Counted from the first letter of the stretch, positions 1 through 8,652 are shown. The stretch: 64,000 bases of DNA from NVTR01 sp965237505 (GCA_965237505.1 CBDEFR010000009.1:1922001-1986000), one strand, 5' to 3'. Numbers and translations: made by a program. Notes: a model not told the origin generated them from the letters alone.

Positions 1-956
1 ACGAACCCGCGGATGCCCGAGGGGCGTTGATGCGGCACGATCGATTTCACCACCTCGCCGGACTGAACCCGCGGAAAATTATATTGCGAATCCCATTTGG
101 CGGCGTTGCCTTCGCGATAGGCGTTCGCTTCACCGGCAATAAAGGCCTGAAACACCACGTCGCCATCGCCGTAATAATCATAGCGGATCTCATCAAGATT
201 GGCCTGACCGCGCATGAACGGCACGTCCTTGCCCCAATAGTCGGGGTTGCGTTTCAGCGAGATAAAGCGCCCCGGCTCAAAGGCGTCGATCGGATAGGGT
301 GACGAGCCGATCGGGATCAGATCGACGCCGCTGACCGCGAAATCGCGGTCCTGCCACTGCGCCATTTTAAGAATCGGGCGCAGCCCCATCAGCAGCGCCA
401 GCTCCTGATTGTCGGAATTGAAGGTGAACCGAACCGCGCGTGGCCCGGTCTGCTCCATGACTTCGACTTGTTTCCAGGCGCTGTGGTATCTGGGGTGACC
501 AAGGGTGCCGAGGGTTTCAAAGCTCCACATCACGTCGGCAATGGTGATCGGACTGCCATCGGAAAACCGGGCCTCTTCGCGCAGCACGAATTCCACCCAT
601 TTCCGGTCCGGTCCGGTCTCGACCGATTCGGCCAGCAATCCGTACAGCGTGAACGGTTCATCATAGGAACGTCCCATAAGTGCTTCAAAAACATGGGCCC
701 TCACCGGCCAGGGTGCGCGGCCCTTGAGAATATGGGGATTGAGCGAGTCAAACCCGCCAGGATTTGCAAAAACGATCCGCCCGCCTTTGGGGGCATCAGC
801 ATTCACATGCGGCAGCGACACAAAATCGGGTGGCAGGGCAGGCGCCCCCGCCATAGCTATTGCGTGTTGCGGTTCGCCCTGCGCCGTGCCGGTTAGGCAA
901 ACCAGCATGAATGCCGCCGCCGCGCTGCGAATTTGGAAGAAAAAGTCCGGTGTCAT
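1..956 (-). CDS. ABC transporter periplasmic substrate-binding protein, family 5 (YejA-like), partial
   Basis: The reverse-strand frame opening at the ATG at 954-956 stays open to the window edge, giving about 318 residues without the C-terminus. It starts with a short Sec-type signal (hydrophobic around residues 12-25, then TAQGEP). It continues with motifs of family-5 oligopeptide-binding proteins: NADAPKGGRI near residue 51, FDSLNPHILKG near 68, and FSDGSPITIADV near 120. Proteins of this YejA-like branch bind peptides or peptide-like compounds in the periplasm and pass them to an ABC permease. Permease and ATPase genes would be expected beyond the left edge. The start has only a weak ribosome site, but the signal peptide fits it. 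Substrate cannot be read from sequence. Confidence 0.85.
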   Translation of the reverse strand, partial: MTPDFFFQIRSAAAAFMLVCLTGTAQGEPQHAIAMAGAPALPPDFVSLPHVNADAPKGGRIVFANPGGFDSLNPHILKGRAPWPVRAHVFEALMGRSYDEPFTLYGLLAESVETGPDRKWVEFVLREEARFSDGSPITIADVMWSFETLGTLGHPRYHSAWKQVEVMEQTGPRAVRFTFNSDNQELALLMGLRPILKMAQWQDRDFAVSGVDLIPIGSSPYPIDAFEPGRFISLKRNPDYWGKDVPFMRGQANLDEIRYDYYGDGDVVFQAFIAGEANAYREGNAAKWDSQYNFPRVQSGEVVKSIVPHQRPSGIRGF

Positions 957-1035
957 TTTGGCAACAATCCTTCTGCTCTCTTGTTTTCCTTGCTCAAAGA
1001 CTAACCGTGTCTTTTAACCATTTCAAACTTTTAGC

Positions 1036-1064
1036 TTGGCCGCAGGCGACACCTCGCGTATAAA
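1036..1064 (+). promoter_or_regulatory. Candidate sigma-70-type promoter
   Basis: TTGGCC at 1036-1041 (4 of 6 to the -35 consensus) and TATAAA at 1059-1064 (5 of 6 to the -10 consensus) are separated by 17 bases. Transcription would start near 1071 and run into the hairpins and T-tract ending at 1145, not into a protein gene. Confidence 0.5.
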
Positions 1065-1070
1065 GAAGCC

Positions 1071-1145
1071 ACTGCTCGATAGGTTTCTTGCCTGTATGAA
1101 ACCTGCCTCAACAACTTAACGCCCGCTTCGTGCGGGCGTTTTTTT
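1071..1145 (+). ncRNA. Candidate small RNA with two hairpins
   Basis: This is a 75-base intergenic segment placed exactly between a good promoter-like pair (1036-1064) and a textbook terminator (1118-1145). It can form an internal hairpin, AGGTTTC at 1081-1087 with GAAACCT at 1098-1104, followed by a short single-stranded stretch and the terminator stem. No open reading frame with a ribosome site lies in it. Promoter, compact folded body and intrinsic terminator suggest a free-standing trans-acting sRNA. I do not recognise the family. The alternative is a leader or attenuator for bdhA, whose start is 160 bases further on. Confidence 0.5.
1118..1145 (+). terminator. Rho-independent terminator
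   Basis: A perfect 9-base stem, AACGCCCGC at 1118-1126 with GCGGGCGTT at 1132-1140, has a five-base loop and is followed by a run of T to 1145. It reads on the plus strand, where no coding gene lies upstream, so it most likely ends the candidate sRNA. Confidence 0.85.
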
Positions 1146-1201
1146 GATTCTGTCGGTGGCTGTCTAAAATTTGCGGTGCCGCGGGCCAAGTCCATATTTG
1201 A

Positions 1202-1232
1202 TGCCTCCGGCGGGGTATTCCTGCAAGAATGG
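1202..1232 (+). repeat. Dispersed intergenic repeat, copy 1
   Basis: TGCCTCCGGCGGGGTATTCC followed by TGCAAGAATGG. The same pattern (CCTCCGGCGG, then a TATT-containing core, then GCAAAGAAG or a variant) recurs at 28912-28942 and 37707-37742, and inverted at 17779-17813. All four copies are intergenic. Confidence 0.55.
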
Positions 1233-1304
1233 CGGTGGCGATTTAGCCGTGTCGTTTGCAGATGCCACGGCTATCGTAAGGCCTGTGAAAGCGAGAGGTG
1301 GTGC

Positions 1305-2078
1305 ATGGAACTATCGGGCAAGACGGCCGTCATAACCGGATCAAATTCCGGCATCGGTCTGGGCGTGGCAGAGGAACTGGCGCGGCTTGGCGCGGACGTT
1401 GTTCTGAATTCGTTTACCGACGGCGAGGAAGACCATGAGCTGGCCGAGCGGATTGGCAACGCGCACGGGGTGACGGCGCAATACATCTGCGCCGACATGT
1501 CCAAGGGCAACGATAGCCGCAAGCTGATTGACGCCGCCGGTGCCTGCGACATTCTGGTCAACAACGCCGGCATCCAGTATGTCGCCCCGATTGAAGATTT
1601 TCCGTCAGAAAAGTGGGACGCGATTATTGCGATCAACCTGTCTTCTGCCTTTCACGCCACTGCCGCGGCGCTGCCACTGATGCGCGCCGCCGGCTGGGGC
1701 CGAGTGATCAACATCGCCTCGGCGCATGGATTGAGCGCGTCGCCCTTCAAATCCGCTTATATAGCCGCCAAGCACGGTATTGTGGGCCTAAGCAAGACGG
1801 TGGCGCTGGAGACCGCCGGCCAGTCGATCACCTGCAACGCGATCTGTCCGGGTTACGTGCTGACACCGCTGGTCGAGGCGCAGATCCCGGCGCAGATGCA
1901 GGCCCATAACATGGACCGCGAAACGGTGATCAAAGAGGTCATGCTGGCGCGCCAGCCGTCGCGCCAGTTCGCCACCACCGGGCAGATCGGCGCCACGGTG
2001 GCGTTTCTGTGCTCAGACGCGGCCGATCAGATTACCGGAACCACGATCAGTGTCGATGGCGGCTGGACGGCGATGTAG
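1305..2078 (+). CDS. bdhA: 3-hydroxybutyrate dehydrogenase (SDR family)
   Basis: A 257-residue classical short-chain dehydrogenase that oxidises D-3-hydroxybutyrate to acetoacetate with NAD, linking polyhydroxybutyrate or ketone-body use to central metabolism in the cytosol. Visible are the nucleotide-binding TGSNSGIGLG near residue 12, NNAGIQ near 90, the catalytic serine in NIASAHG and the YIAAKHG motif with the Tyr and Lys, plus NAICPGYVLTPLVE. The C-terminal VAFLCSDAADQITGT and VDGGW are typical. The frame is open further upstream to 1176, but the ATG at 1305, preceded by GAGAGG, gives the normal family start and length. Family assignment is strong; the exact substrate rests on overall resemblance to BdhA. 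Confidence 0.85.
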   Translation: MELSGKTAVITGSNSGIGLGVAEELARLGADVVLNSFTDGEEDHELAERIGNAHGVTAQYICADMSKGNDSRKLIDAAGACDILVNNAGIQYVAPIEDFPSEKWDAIIAINLSSAFHATAAALPLMRAAGWGRVINIASAHGLSASPFKSAYIAAKHGIVGLSKTVALETAGQSITCNAICPGYVLTPLVEAQIPAQMQAHNMDRETVIKEVMLARQPSRQFATTGQIGATVAFLCSDAADQITGTTISVDGGWTAM

Positions 2079-2081
2079 CGC

Positions 2082-2687
2082 TCAGCTGATAATAAGACCA
2101 ACCGCCAGCCCCCACATGACCGCACCAATGCCCAGATCAAGCAGCCGCCAGACGCGCGCGGACCGCATGATCGGGGCCAGCAGTTGCGCGCCATAGCCTA
2201 AAGAAAAGAAAAACACGAACGACGCAGATACCGCGCCGATGCCAAAGGCGATTTTGGCGGGCAAGTCAGCGAACCGGGTCGAGATCGCCCCGATCAGGCC
2301 GAGCGTGTCCAGATAGACATGCGGGTTCAGCCAGGTGAATGCCGCGCCGATGGCAAGATTTGCCCACAGGCCAACTGACTTGCCGTCGATCACCATGTGA
2401 TAGTCGCCGCGGTAAGCGGCCAGGAACCGCAACGCTCCGTAAAGCAGCAGGAATCCAGCCCCGGCAAGCGACATCAAGCGCGGAAACGCCGGAAACAGCG
2501 TCACCAGCGCGCCAAAACCGATGACCCCGGCGCTGATCAGAACCGCGTCCGACAGTGCGCACAGCAGACACAGCCAGAACACATGCGCGCCGATCAGCCC
2601 CTGACGCAGCACAAAGGCATTTTGCACGCCAATCGCCAGGATCAGCGTGAAAGCGGTTACAAACCCGGTGCCGGCGGCGCTGAGCAT
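2082..2687 (-). CDS. LysE/ArgO-family amino-acid exporter
   Basis: A 201-residue, strongly hydrophobic protein with about six membrane segments. The N-terminus (FTLILAIGVQNAFVLRQGL) carries the GxQNAFVLRQG signature of LysE/ArgO exporters, which push basic or other amino acids out of the cytoplasm across the inner membrane. It lies six bases downstream of the DUF502 gene on the same strand, so the two are probably co-transcribed, and it ends 3 bases from the convergent bdhA stop. Length fits the family (about 200-210). Substrate specificity (lysine, arginine or other) cannot be decided, and no linked LysG/ArgP-type regulator is visible. Confidence 0.85.
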   Translation of the reverse strand: MLSAAGTGFVTAFTLILAIGVQNAFVLRQGLIGAHVFWLCLLCALSDAVLISAGVIGFGALVTLFPAFPRLMSLAGAGFLLLYGALRFLAAYRGDYHMVIDGKSVGLWANLAIGAAFTWLNPHVYLDTLGLIGAISTRFADLPAKIAFGIGAVSASFVFFFSLGYGAQLLAPIMRSARVWRLLDLGIGAVMWGLAVGLIIS

Positions 2688-2693
2688 GAACGG

Positions 2694-3395
2694 TTACTGG
2701 GCGGCAATTTTCTCAGGCGCTTTGCGCGGGTCTTTGCCGTTCGGATAGACAAGCCCGGCCGAGATCACCAGTTTGGCGGCATCCTCGACACTCATCTCCA
2801 GTTCGATCACATCTGATTTCGGCACAAACAGCAAGAACCCGGAGGTCGGGTTCGGCGTGGTCGGCATGAATACCGACACCAACTGTTCGTCTCTCGGAAT
2901 GCGCCGCTGCACTTCGCCCTTGGCGGTGGTCGAGATGAACGCGATCGCCCAGATCCCCTTGCGCGGGTATTCCACCAGACAGGCGGTTTCAAAAGAATTT
3001 TCCTTTTGCGAAAATACCGTTTCGGCGATCTGTTTCAACCCGTTGTAGACCGAGCGCACCACCGGCATCCGCTCGACCAGCCCTTCGGCCGATCTCAGGA
3101 CTGAACGGCCCAGAAATCCCTTCGCCAGCCAGCCGATCAGAACCGTGAACACCAGGAATATGATGACGCCAAGGCCGCGAAGATCGACGCCGATATACTG
3201 ATCGGGATGAAATTTTTCCGGCACAAACGGCAGCACCCAACTGTCGATCCAGCCAACCACCGTGTAAATCAGGTAAATCGTCAACGCGATCGGCGCGATC
3301 ACCACCAGACCGGTCAGAAAATTCGCGCGAAACCCGGCAAACAGCCTGAGACGATGCCGCTTGTGTTGCGGTTCATCCTCAAATGGGTTGGTCAT
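2694..3395 (-). CDS. DUF502 family membrane protein
   Basis: A 233-residue protein with two membrane helices near residues 28-52 and 75-96 (FLTGLVVIAPIALTIYLIY; GVIIFLVFTVLIGWL) and a C-terminal soluble domain. The features VRSVYNGLKQIAET, and PTTPNPTSGFLLFVP near residue 180, are conserved hallmarks of DUF502. The family is widespread in proteobacteria and its molecular role is unknown; some members have been linked to membrane or trafficking functions. It probably forms a two-gene unit with the LysE exporter downstream. The first Met gives a normal length. Confidence 0.8.
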   Translation of the reverse strand: MTNPFEDEPQHKRHRLRLFAGFRANFLTGLVVIAPIALTIYLIYTVVGWIDSWVLPFVPEKFHPDQYIGVDLRGLGVIIFLVFTVLIGWLAKGFLGRSVLRSAEGLVERMPVVRSVYNGLKQIAETVFSQKENSFETACLVEYPRKGIWAIAFISTTAKGEVQRRIPRDEQLVSVFMPTTPNPTSGFLLFVPKSDVIELEMSVEDAAKLVISAGLVYPNGKDPRKAPEKIAAQ

Positions 3396-3487
3396 GACAG
3401 GGTCTTCTCATACTCGCTTCCCAAGGGAACTTAGGTGTTTTGGTCGTGCGCTACAATCCGCAGCGCAGGCATGGGCCGAAAATTCCG

Positions 3488-4396
3488 CTATTTTGTGGCG
3501 AAATAGCGGGTAATCTTGGCCGCCAGGCGGGCATTGTTGAGCACCAGCGCGATGTTGGCCTTAAGCGACTGGCCATCGGTCAGCTCAAAGATGCGTTGCA
3601 GCAGGAAAGGTGTTACGTCCTTGCCAGCAATTTTGCGTGATGCGGCGTCGCTCAGCGCGGTCGTGATCGCCGGAGCAAGCACGGCCGCCGGGATCTCGTC
3701 GGCTTGCGTGATCGGGTTGGCCACCAGCTGGCCACCGGGCAAGCCCATGTCCAGGCGTATTTTGTGCGCGCTAGCGATGTCTTCTGCACGATCCATGCGC
3801 AGCGGCGCCCGCAGGCCTGACGAGCGTGACCAGAACGCTGGAAAATCGTCTTGCCCAAAGGCGATCACCGGCACGCCGAGGGTTTCCAGCACTTCCAGGG
3901 TTTTGGGCAGATCAAGGATCGCCTTGGCCCCGGCGGCAACCACGGTCACCGGGGTCTGAGCCAGCTCCTGCAGGTCGGCCGAGACATCAAAGCTGCTTTC
4001 GGCGCCGCGATGCACGCCGCCAATACCGCCGGTGGCAAGGGTCTTGATGCCGGCCAGATGCGCGGCGATGATCGTTGCAGCGACAGTCGTGGCACCGGTG
4101 CCGCCGACCGCCAGACAGGCGGCGAAATCGGCGCGCGAAAGTTTGGTGACATCTTTGGCTTGTCCGATACCATCAAGCTGCGCGTCACTCAGCCCGACGG
4201 TCAGCGCCCCGTCGATCACCGCGATGGTGGCCGGAACTGCGCCAGCGGCGCGCACTTCGGCCTCGACCTGACGCGCGGTCATGACGTTTTGCGGATACGG
4301 CATGCCGTGGCTGATGATCGTGCTTTCAAGCGCCACCAGCGCTGCGCCATCGGCACGCGCCGCCGCGACTTCGTCAGAAAAGCTCAGCGGGATCAT
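3488..4396 (-). CDS. psuG: Pseudouridine-5'-phosphate glycosidase
   Basis: 302 residues. PsuG splits the C-C glycosidic bond of pseudouridine 5'-phosphate to uracil and ribose 5-phosphate, the second step of pseudouridine salvage. Diagnostic stretches are ALESTIISHGMPYPQN near residue 22, VGGTGATTVAATI near 97, and GGIGGVHRGAESSFDVSADL near 123. The start codon overlaps the stop of the upstream kinase gene by four bases (ATGA), so the two are translated as a coupled pair. Cytosolic. Family length (about 300-310) and order after a PfkB kinase make the assignment firm. Confidence 0.92.
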   Translation of the reverse strand: MIPLSFSDEVAAARADGAALVALESTIISHGMPYPQNVMTARQVEAEVRAAGAVPATIAVIDGALTVGLSDAQLDGIGQAKDVTKLSRADFAACLAVGGTGATTVAATIIAAHLAGIKTLATGGIGGVHRGAESSFDVSADLQELAQTPVTVVAAGAKAILDLPKTLEVLETLGVPVIAFGQDDFPAFWSRSSGLRAPLRMDRAEDIASAHKIRLDMGLPGGQLVANPITQADEIPAAVLAPAITTALSDAASRKIAGKDVTPFLLQRIFELTDGQSLKANIALVLNNARLAAKITRYFATK

Positions 4397-5286
4397 AACG
4401 CCGTGTCGCCGGACACATAATCAGCTGCCGCCCGCAGCGCCGATTGCAACGCGGCATGTGCCGCGGCACCGGCTTTTTCGGCGGCGATATGGGCAGCCAT
4501 GAAGGTATCCCCGGCGCCAGTCACGCGGGTGACCAGCACCTCGGGCGGCATCGCGCTGATGATGCCGCTCGCATCCGCCTGCGCAGCCTCGTCACCGCCA
4601 TTTGTCACCAAGACTCGATGCGCGCCACGCCCGCGCAATGCCGTAGCCGCATCTTTGGCGCTCAAAAACCGGTCATGCGCCAGCAACCCGGACTCCTCCA
4701 GATTGACGTAAATCGTGGCGCCGGAATGGCCCAGCAACGGCACCAGCCGCTCGGCCTTGCCGGGGCTGGCCGGGGCGATCCGCAAGTCTGCGCGCGAAAA
4801 CAGCGCACTTTTGGCGATGTCAGTCAGCAGCGCCTCGGTCAGGTTGCCGTCCAGCGCGACCAGGCCGCCATAGGGCGCCGCAGCACTGCCAAAAGTGCCG
4901 TCCTCAAGCGGGCGCAAAATCTTGTCGTCTGCCGCTTCCAGCGAATGCGCGTCAGCGATGGCTGCGATCAAGCCATTGCGCCCCTCAACCGCCATGTACC
5001 GGTCGGTCGGCAGGTCTTCGGACAGGTAGACATGCTCGGTGACAATCCCCAGACGGCGACAGGCCGAAAGCAGCTCTTGGCCTTCTTCGTCCTTACCGAT
5101 CGCGGTCAGGATCGCTGGCGTCATGCCAAACCGGCGCAACGTCATGGCGATATTCATCGCCACCCCGCCGGGCAGGCGGGTGATTCGTCCAGGCACGTCG
5201 GAACCGGCGCGCATATGGCTGGACGAGCGCCCGATCGTGTCCCAAAGGACCGAACCGATGCACAGGATGTCAGGTATCTGAACCAT
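4393..5286 (-). CDS. psuK: PfkB-family kinase, probable pseudouridine kinase
   Basis: A 297-residue ribokinase-type sugar kinase. It has the N-terminal PfkB signature region (GRITRLPGGVAMNIAMTLRR, residues 33-52) and the C-terminal catalytic motif TRVTGAGDTFMAAH with the base Asp. Pseudouridine kinase phosphorylates pseudouridine at the 5' position. The substrate is inferred from the four-base overlap with psuG directly downstream, a conserved arrangement of the pseudouridine salvage operon. No dedicated transporter is visible in the window. Confidence 0.88.
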   Translation of the reverse strand: MVQIPDILCIGSVLWDTIGRSSSHMRAGSDVPGRITRLPGGVAMNIAMTLRRFGMTPAILTAIGKDEEGQELLSACRRLGIVTEHVYLSEDLPTDRYMAVEGRNGLIAAIADAHSLEAADDKILRPLEDGTFGSAAAPYGGLVALDGNLTEALLTDIAKSALFSRADLRIAPASPGKAERLVPLLGHSGATIYVNLEESGLLAHDRFLSAKDAATALRGRGAHRVLVTNGGDEAAQADASGIISAMPPEVLVTRVTGAGDTFMAAHIAAEKAGAAAHAALQSALRAAADYVSGDTAL

Positions 5287-5368
5287 GCAAGCGTTCTGCC
5301 CATTGGGGCAGGGGATGGCAAGCGGACTTGGGCGTGGTAAGTCTGCGCAGAAACCTGCGAGGCCAGGA

Positions 5369-6058
5369 ATGACCAGCGACGATCCACGATTTTCAGGATT
5401 TCCGCGCGAGACATTTCAGTTTTTGTCCGACCTGAGGCAAAACAACTCCAGAGGCTGGTTTGAAGCCAACCGCGCGCGGTATGACAGCTCTTGGAAGATC
5501 CCGGCGCTGGACCTGATCGCAGCCCTGGCCGCGCCGATGGCCGCGCTTGATCCACCGCTGAAAGCCGAGGCGCGGCTGAACGGATCGTTGCGCCGTATCA
5601 ACCGCGACGTGCGGTTCTCGCGCGACAAATCGCCTTACAAGGCGCGCCTGCACATGATTTTCTGGTCCGGTAGCCACCCAAACCGGTCGCCGACCATGCA
5701 TTTTGTGCTGAACCCGGATGGGCTGGGCTACGGGGCAGGGGTGTTCGGCCTGGCGCCGGCCGATCTGCAGTCAATCCGCGACCGCATCGTTGACAGAGCC
5801 GAGCGCCAGCGGCTTTTGGCAGCAGTTGCGCAAGCGACCGCGGCGGGCTGTTCGTTTGGCGCGCCGGATTTGGCGCGATTGCCTAAGGGCTATGATGCGA
5901 GCGGCGACTGGGAGCACCTGTTGCGGCGCAAGTCTTTGGTGATGCGCACGATGCAGGACAATTCAATACCCGCCTGGATATTCACCGGCGATTGCGCCGA
6001 CCAGTTAATGGCCATCACGCGCCACCTGATGCCGCTGATCCGCTGGCTCAGCCTTTAA
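5369..6058 (+). CDS. DUF2461 (TIGR02453) family protein
   Basis: A 229-residue soluble protein of the DUF2461/TIGR02453 family. Recognisable are FPRETFQFLSDLRQNNSRGW at the N-terminus, RINRDVRFSRDKSPYKARLH near residue 75, and the ATQA- to GYDASGDWEHLLRRKSL region. Its biochemical role is unknown. The frame is open back to 5285, but that region overlaps the psuK 5' end. The ATG at 5369, preceded by GCCAGGA, gives the family N-terminus. It converges with the cupin gene, and the two 3' ends overlap by 11 bases. Confidence 0.75.
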   Translation: MTSDDPRFSGFPRETFQFLSDLRQNNSRGWFEANRARYDSSWKIPALDLIAALAAPMAALDPPLKAEARLNGSLRRINRDVRFSRDKSPYKARLHMIFWSGSHPNRSPTMHFVLNPDGLGYGAGVFGLAPADLQSIRDRIVDRAERQRLLAAVAQATAAGCSFGAPDLARLPKGYDASGDWEHLLRRKSLVMRTMQDNSIPAWIFTGDCADQLMAITRHLMPLIRWLSL

Positions 6059-6383
6059 GAGCGTATCGGTCCGGTTCCTCAAAAACGTCAATGACTTTGG
6101 TGCCCGCCGCAATTTGCGCGTTGTGAACCACGCCGGACGGGATAGAATAAGTATCGCCGGGGCGGTAGGGTTTTGTTTCTTCGCTGATCGTCAGCTCAAT
6201 CTCGCCCGCCAAAACGGTGCCCCATTGGGCTTTGTGCGAATGCGCCGGCAGCTCGAATTCTTGCAGGAAATCAAAAAACACCACCAGACACCGATCAGAC
6301 CGGACCGCGTGTATCTGAACAACATCATCCGCGAACAGCACATCGAGGCCGGGAAATGACTTGATGAAATCTGGATACTGCAT
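6048..6383 (-). CDS. Small cupin-domain protein
   Basis: A 111-residue single-domain cupin. Metal-site features are visible: PAHSHKAQWGTVLAGEIELT near residue 46 (motif 1 with two His) and PSGVVHNAQI near 83 (motif 2 His). Single-domain cupins act as small sugar or acid enzymes or as ligand sensors, and nothing around it fixes the role. Its upstream side is bordered after 28 bases by an IS5-type element (from 6414), so its promoter may be displaced or supplied by the element. Confidence 0.75.
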   Translation of the reverse strand: MQYPDFIKSFPGLDVLFADDVVQIHAVRSDRCLVVFFDFLQEFELPAHSHKAQWGTVLAGEIELTISEETKPYRPGDTYSIPSGVVHNAQIAAGTKVIDVFEEPDRYALKG

Positions 6384-6413
6384 GCTTGTGCCCCCGTTTG
6401 GTTGATTGTCTAA

Positions 6414-6990
6414 GTGTCTGATCCAAAACTAATTGAGTGATTTCAGCGAGTTGTGATTCAATTGGATTGATAAGATTCGAGGGAGATCACAATGGCCTGG
6501 ACGGAAACCACTCGCGCCCGATATGAACGGCATTCGGGACGCTATGCAAGCGATTTAACTGATCAGGAATGGGGTTTGATCGCGCCATTCCTGCCGCCGC
6601 CTAAAACAACTGGTCGTCCGCGCAGCACGGCGATGCGCGATGTTCTGGATGCCATTTTGTACATCGCCAGCGCCGGGTGTGCGTGGCGTATGCTGCCCTA
6701 TGATTTCCCGCCAGTGTCCACCGTGCGCTACTATTTCTATGGCTGGCGCAACGATGGCATCTTTGAAGTGATCAGCCATTTTCTGGTGGCGATGGCGCGC
6801 GAGTTTCATGGCAAGAAGCCCGGCCCCACCGCTGGTGTCATTGATAGCCAGACCATAAAAACAACGGAAAGCGGTGGCATTTCGGGCTATGACGCGGGCA
6901 AGAAAACCAAGGGCCGCAAGCGCCACATTGTCACCGACACGCTCGGGTTTATGGTTGGGTTGGTCGTGCATAGCGCCGGTATTCAAGACC
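6414..6990 (+). mobile_element. IS5-family (IS427-type) element, left part, truncated
   Basis: It begins at GTGTCTGATCCAAAAC, the same terminal repeat found at the ends of the full-length copy at 45849-46780, and is preceded by TAA, compatible with a TNA target. Identity to that copy stops abruptly at 6990, where the inverted repeat of an IS1182-type element begins. The missing right half is not present on the other side of that element. Confidence 0.85.
6492..6990 (+). pseudogene. IS5-family transposase, 3' truncated
   Basis: The N-terminal two thirds of a DDE transposase. It includes the insertion-element domain (LTDQEWGLIAPFLPPP), the first catalytic Asp in GVIDSQTIKTTESGG, and the KRHIVTDTLGFM stretch. 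Translation runs on past 6990 into the neighbouring IS with about 50 foreign residues (PDRVKTLGGG onward) to a stop at 7133. The second catalytic Asp (FADGGYAG) and the RRWVVERTFAWL motif, present in the 45.9-46.7 kb copy, are missing. Inactive. Confidence 0.85.
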
Positions 6991-8652
6991 CAGACCGTGT
7001 GAAAACTCTGGGTGGCGGGGATGGAGGTTTGGGTCACCATGATTTGCCGCGATCCCACGTAGTCCGGCGGTTTGGCGCCGGTAGCCCCGCGGAAGAGGCT
7101 CCGGGCCTCCGTGGATCGATGTGGGGCGCTTGATTTGGGCCAGACTCCCGTCTCACGCCCTCGCGGCGGCGATCAAGGCGGGAACACCTACCAGAGAGAT
7201 CGCGCGGCGGATGTTGTAAGCCAGCGCCGTGATGCTGAACTCGCCGCGCACGTTCTCCAGCCGCCGGGTCAGGAAGGCACCCTGGCCCATCCATTGTTTG
7301 ATTGAGCCGAAGGGATGCTCGACGCTTTCACGGCGCGCATCGAGCAGCTCCGGGCGGGCCGCCAATCGTTCTGCCATGCGCTCCAGGATCGCTTCGTCGA
7401 CATAGCGCAGGACCCGACGGAAGGCGCTTTTCGTACACTTCGACTTGAGTTGGCACTCCTTGCACGCGGCGCGATTGGCGTAACTGGCGAAGATGAGATC
7501 GCGGCGCTTGCGCTTGCTGTGTAGCGCCAGGCGTTGGCCGTCGGGGCAGATGTAAATGTCCTCGCCGCCGTCATAGCGGAAGCGTTCCTTGGGAAAGAGC
7601 CCCTGGCTCACCGTTGATCCGCGCTGGGGCTTGGGCACATGCGGCATGACGTCGGCATTCTCGCAGGCCTCGATATCCTCGATCTTGAAGTAGCCCGCGT
7701 CGGCGACCGCGTCGATCCGATCGACGGCCAGGTTCCGACGGGCCGCCACCGCCGTCTCGGCCAACAGACCGAGATCGCTGACCTTGCTATGGACCTGCTG
7801 CTCGGCGATCAGTTTGTGCTTGGCGTCCACCGCGATCTGGATGTTGTAGCCGACACCGACCCGGGTCGCGGCGTGCATCGCCCGGCTGTCCGGATCCGTC
7901 AAAGAGAGCTGGTCCTCGCCACTCGCAGCCAGCGCGTCGCGATGTTCCTCAAACCGCTCACGCCGCCCTTGGATCGCAGCGATCTTTTCCCGGATGTTCT
8001 CCACTTCGCCGCCGCCGGTGCCGCTCTCGTCTTGCCCGTCGGCCTCGTCGAGCCGGTCGAGATAACGCGACAACCTCTCGTCGCTCTCGGCCAACGCCTT
8101 CTCCAGCTTCGCTTTGGTAAAGTTCCGCTCCCGGCTGTTCACTGCCTTGATCCGAGTACCGTCGACTGCCACCAGCTCGCGCCCGAACAGCTCCAGTTCG
8201 CGGCATAGCCTCACGAACTCCCGCAACACCTGGCGGAACGCCGCCCGATTGATCCGCCGGAAATCGGCGATCGTCTTGAAGTCCGGCGACAAACGCCGCA
8301 ACAGCCAGATCACTTCGAGATTACGCTTGCTCTCGGCCTCCAGCCGGCGGCTCGAACGTACCCGATTGAGATAACCGTATATGTAGAGCTTCAGCAGGTC
8401 CGCCGGATCGTAGCCGGGACGACCCGTCGCCTTCGGCGTGGCGCGCTCGAAACCAGCGACCGCCAGGTCCAAACCATCCACGAAAGCGTCGATGAAACGG
8501 ACCGGGTTATTCCGGCCCACGTAATCGTCCACTGCTTCCGGCAGAAGCAGAACCTGAGAGCGGTCAATGCCAGGAATGTGTCTCATGGCGGACTCTAACA
8601 TCGCCATGAGCCGGACGGAATCCCCCGCCACCCAGAGTTTTCACACGGTCTG
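6991..8652 (-). mobile_element. IS1182-type insertion sequence, 1662 bp
   Basis: It is bounded by a perfect 30-base inverted repeat: CAGACCGTGTGAAAACTCTG plus GGTGGCGGGG at 6991-7020, and its reverse complement at 8623-8652. It contains one transposase gene on the minus strand. The left flank is the left half of one IS and the right flank is part of a different IS, and no matching target duplication is seen. Confidence 0.85.
7153..8586 (-). CDS. IS1182-family transposase
   Basis: About 477 residues from the chosen ATG. The frame is open to 8631 inside the terminal repeat, and Met codons at 8601 and 8607 are alternatives. It shows the layout of IS1182 transposases: an N-terminal domain (GRPGYDPADLLKLYIYGYLN), the first catalytic Asp in LVAVDGTRIKAVNS, AVADAGYFKIED for the second Asp, a cysteine cluster ACKECQLKSKC, and a C-terminal RRESVEHPFGSIKQWMG with the Glu. 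Uninterrupted, so probably active. It catalyses movement of its own element. Confidence 0.88.
   Translation of the reverse strand: MRHIPGIDRSQVLLLPEAVDDYVGRNNPVRFIDAFVDGLDLAVAGFERATPKATGRPGYDPADLLKLYIYGYLNRVRSSRRLEAESKRNLEVIWLLRRLSPDFKTIADFRRINRAAFRQVLREFVRLCRELELFGRELVAVDGTRIKAVNSRERNFTKAKLEKALAESDERLSRYLDRLDEADGQDESGTGGGEVENIREKIAAIQGRRERFEEHRDALAASGEDQLSLTDPDSRAMHAATRVGVGYNIQIAVDAKHKLIAEQQVHSKVSDLGLLAETAVAARRNLAVDRIDAVADAGYFKIEDIEACENADVMPHVPKPQRGSTVSQGLFPKERFRYDGGEDIYICPDGQRLALHSKRKRRDLIFASYANRAACKECQLKSKCTKSAFRRVLRYVDEAILERMAERLAARPELLDARRESVEHPFGSIKQWMGQGAFLTRRLENVRGEFSITALAYNIRRAISLVGVPALIAAARA

Noticed and set aside
1176..1304. N-terminal extension of the bdhA frame
   Set aside because: The extra 43 residues contain the intergenic repeat and do not match any SDR start; the ATG at 1305 with GAGAGG gives normal length.
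4444..5340. 298-residue plus-strand open frame opposite psuK
   Set aside because: psuK has clear PfkB motifs and is coupled to psuG; the opposite frame has no domain.
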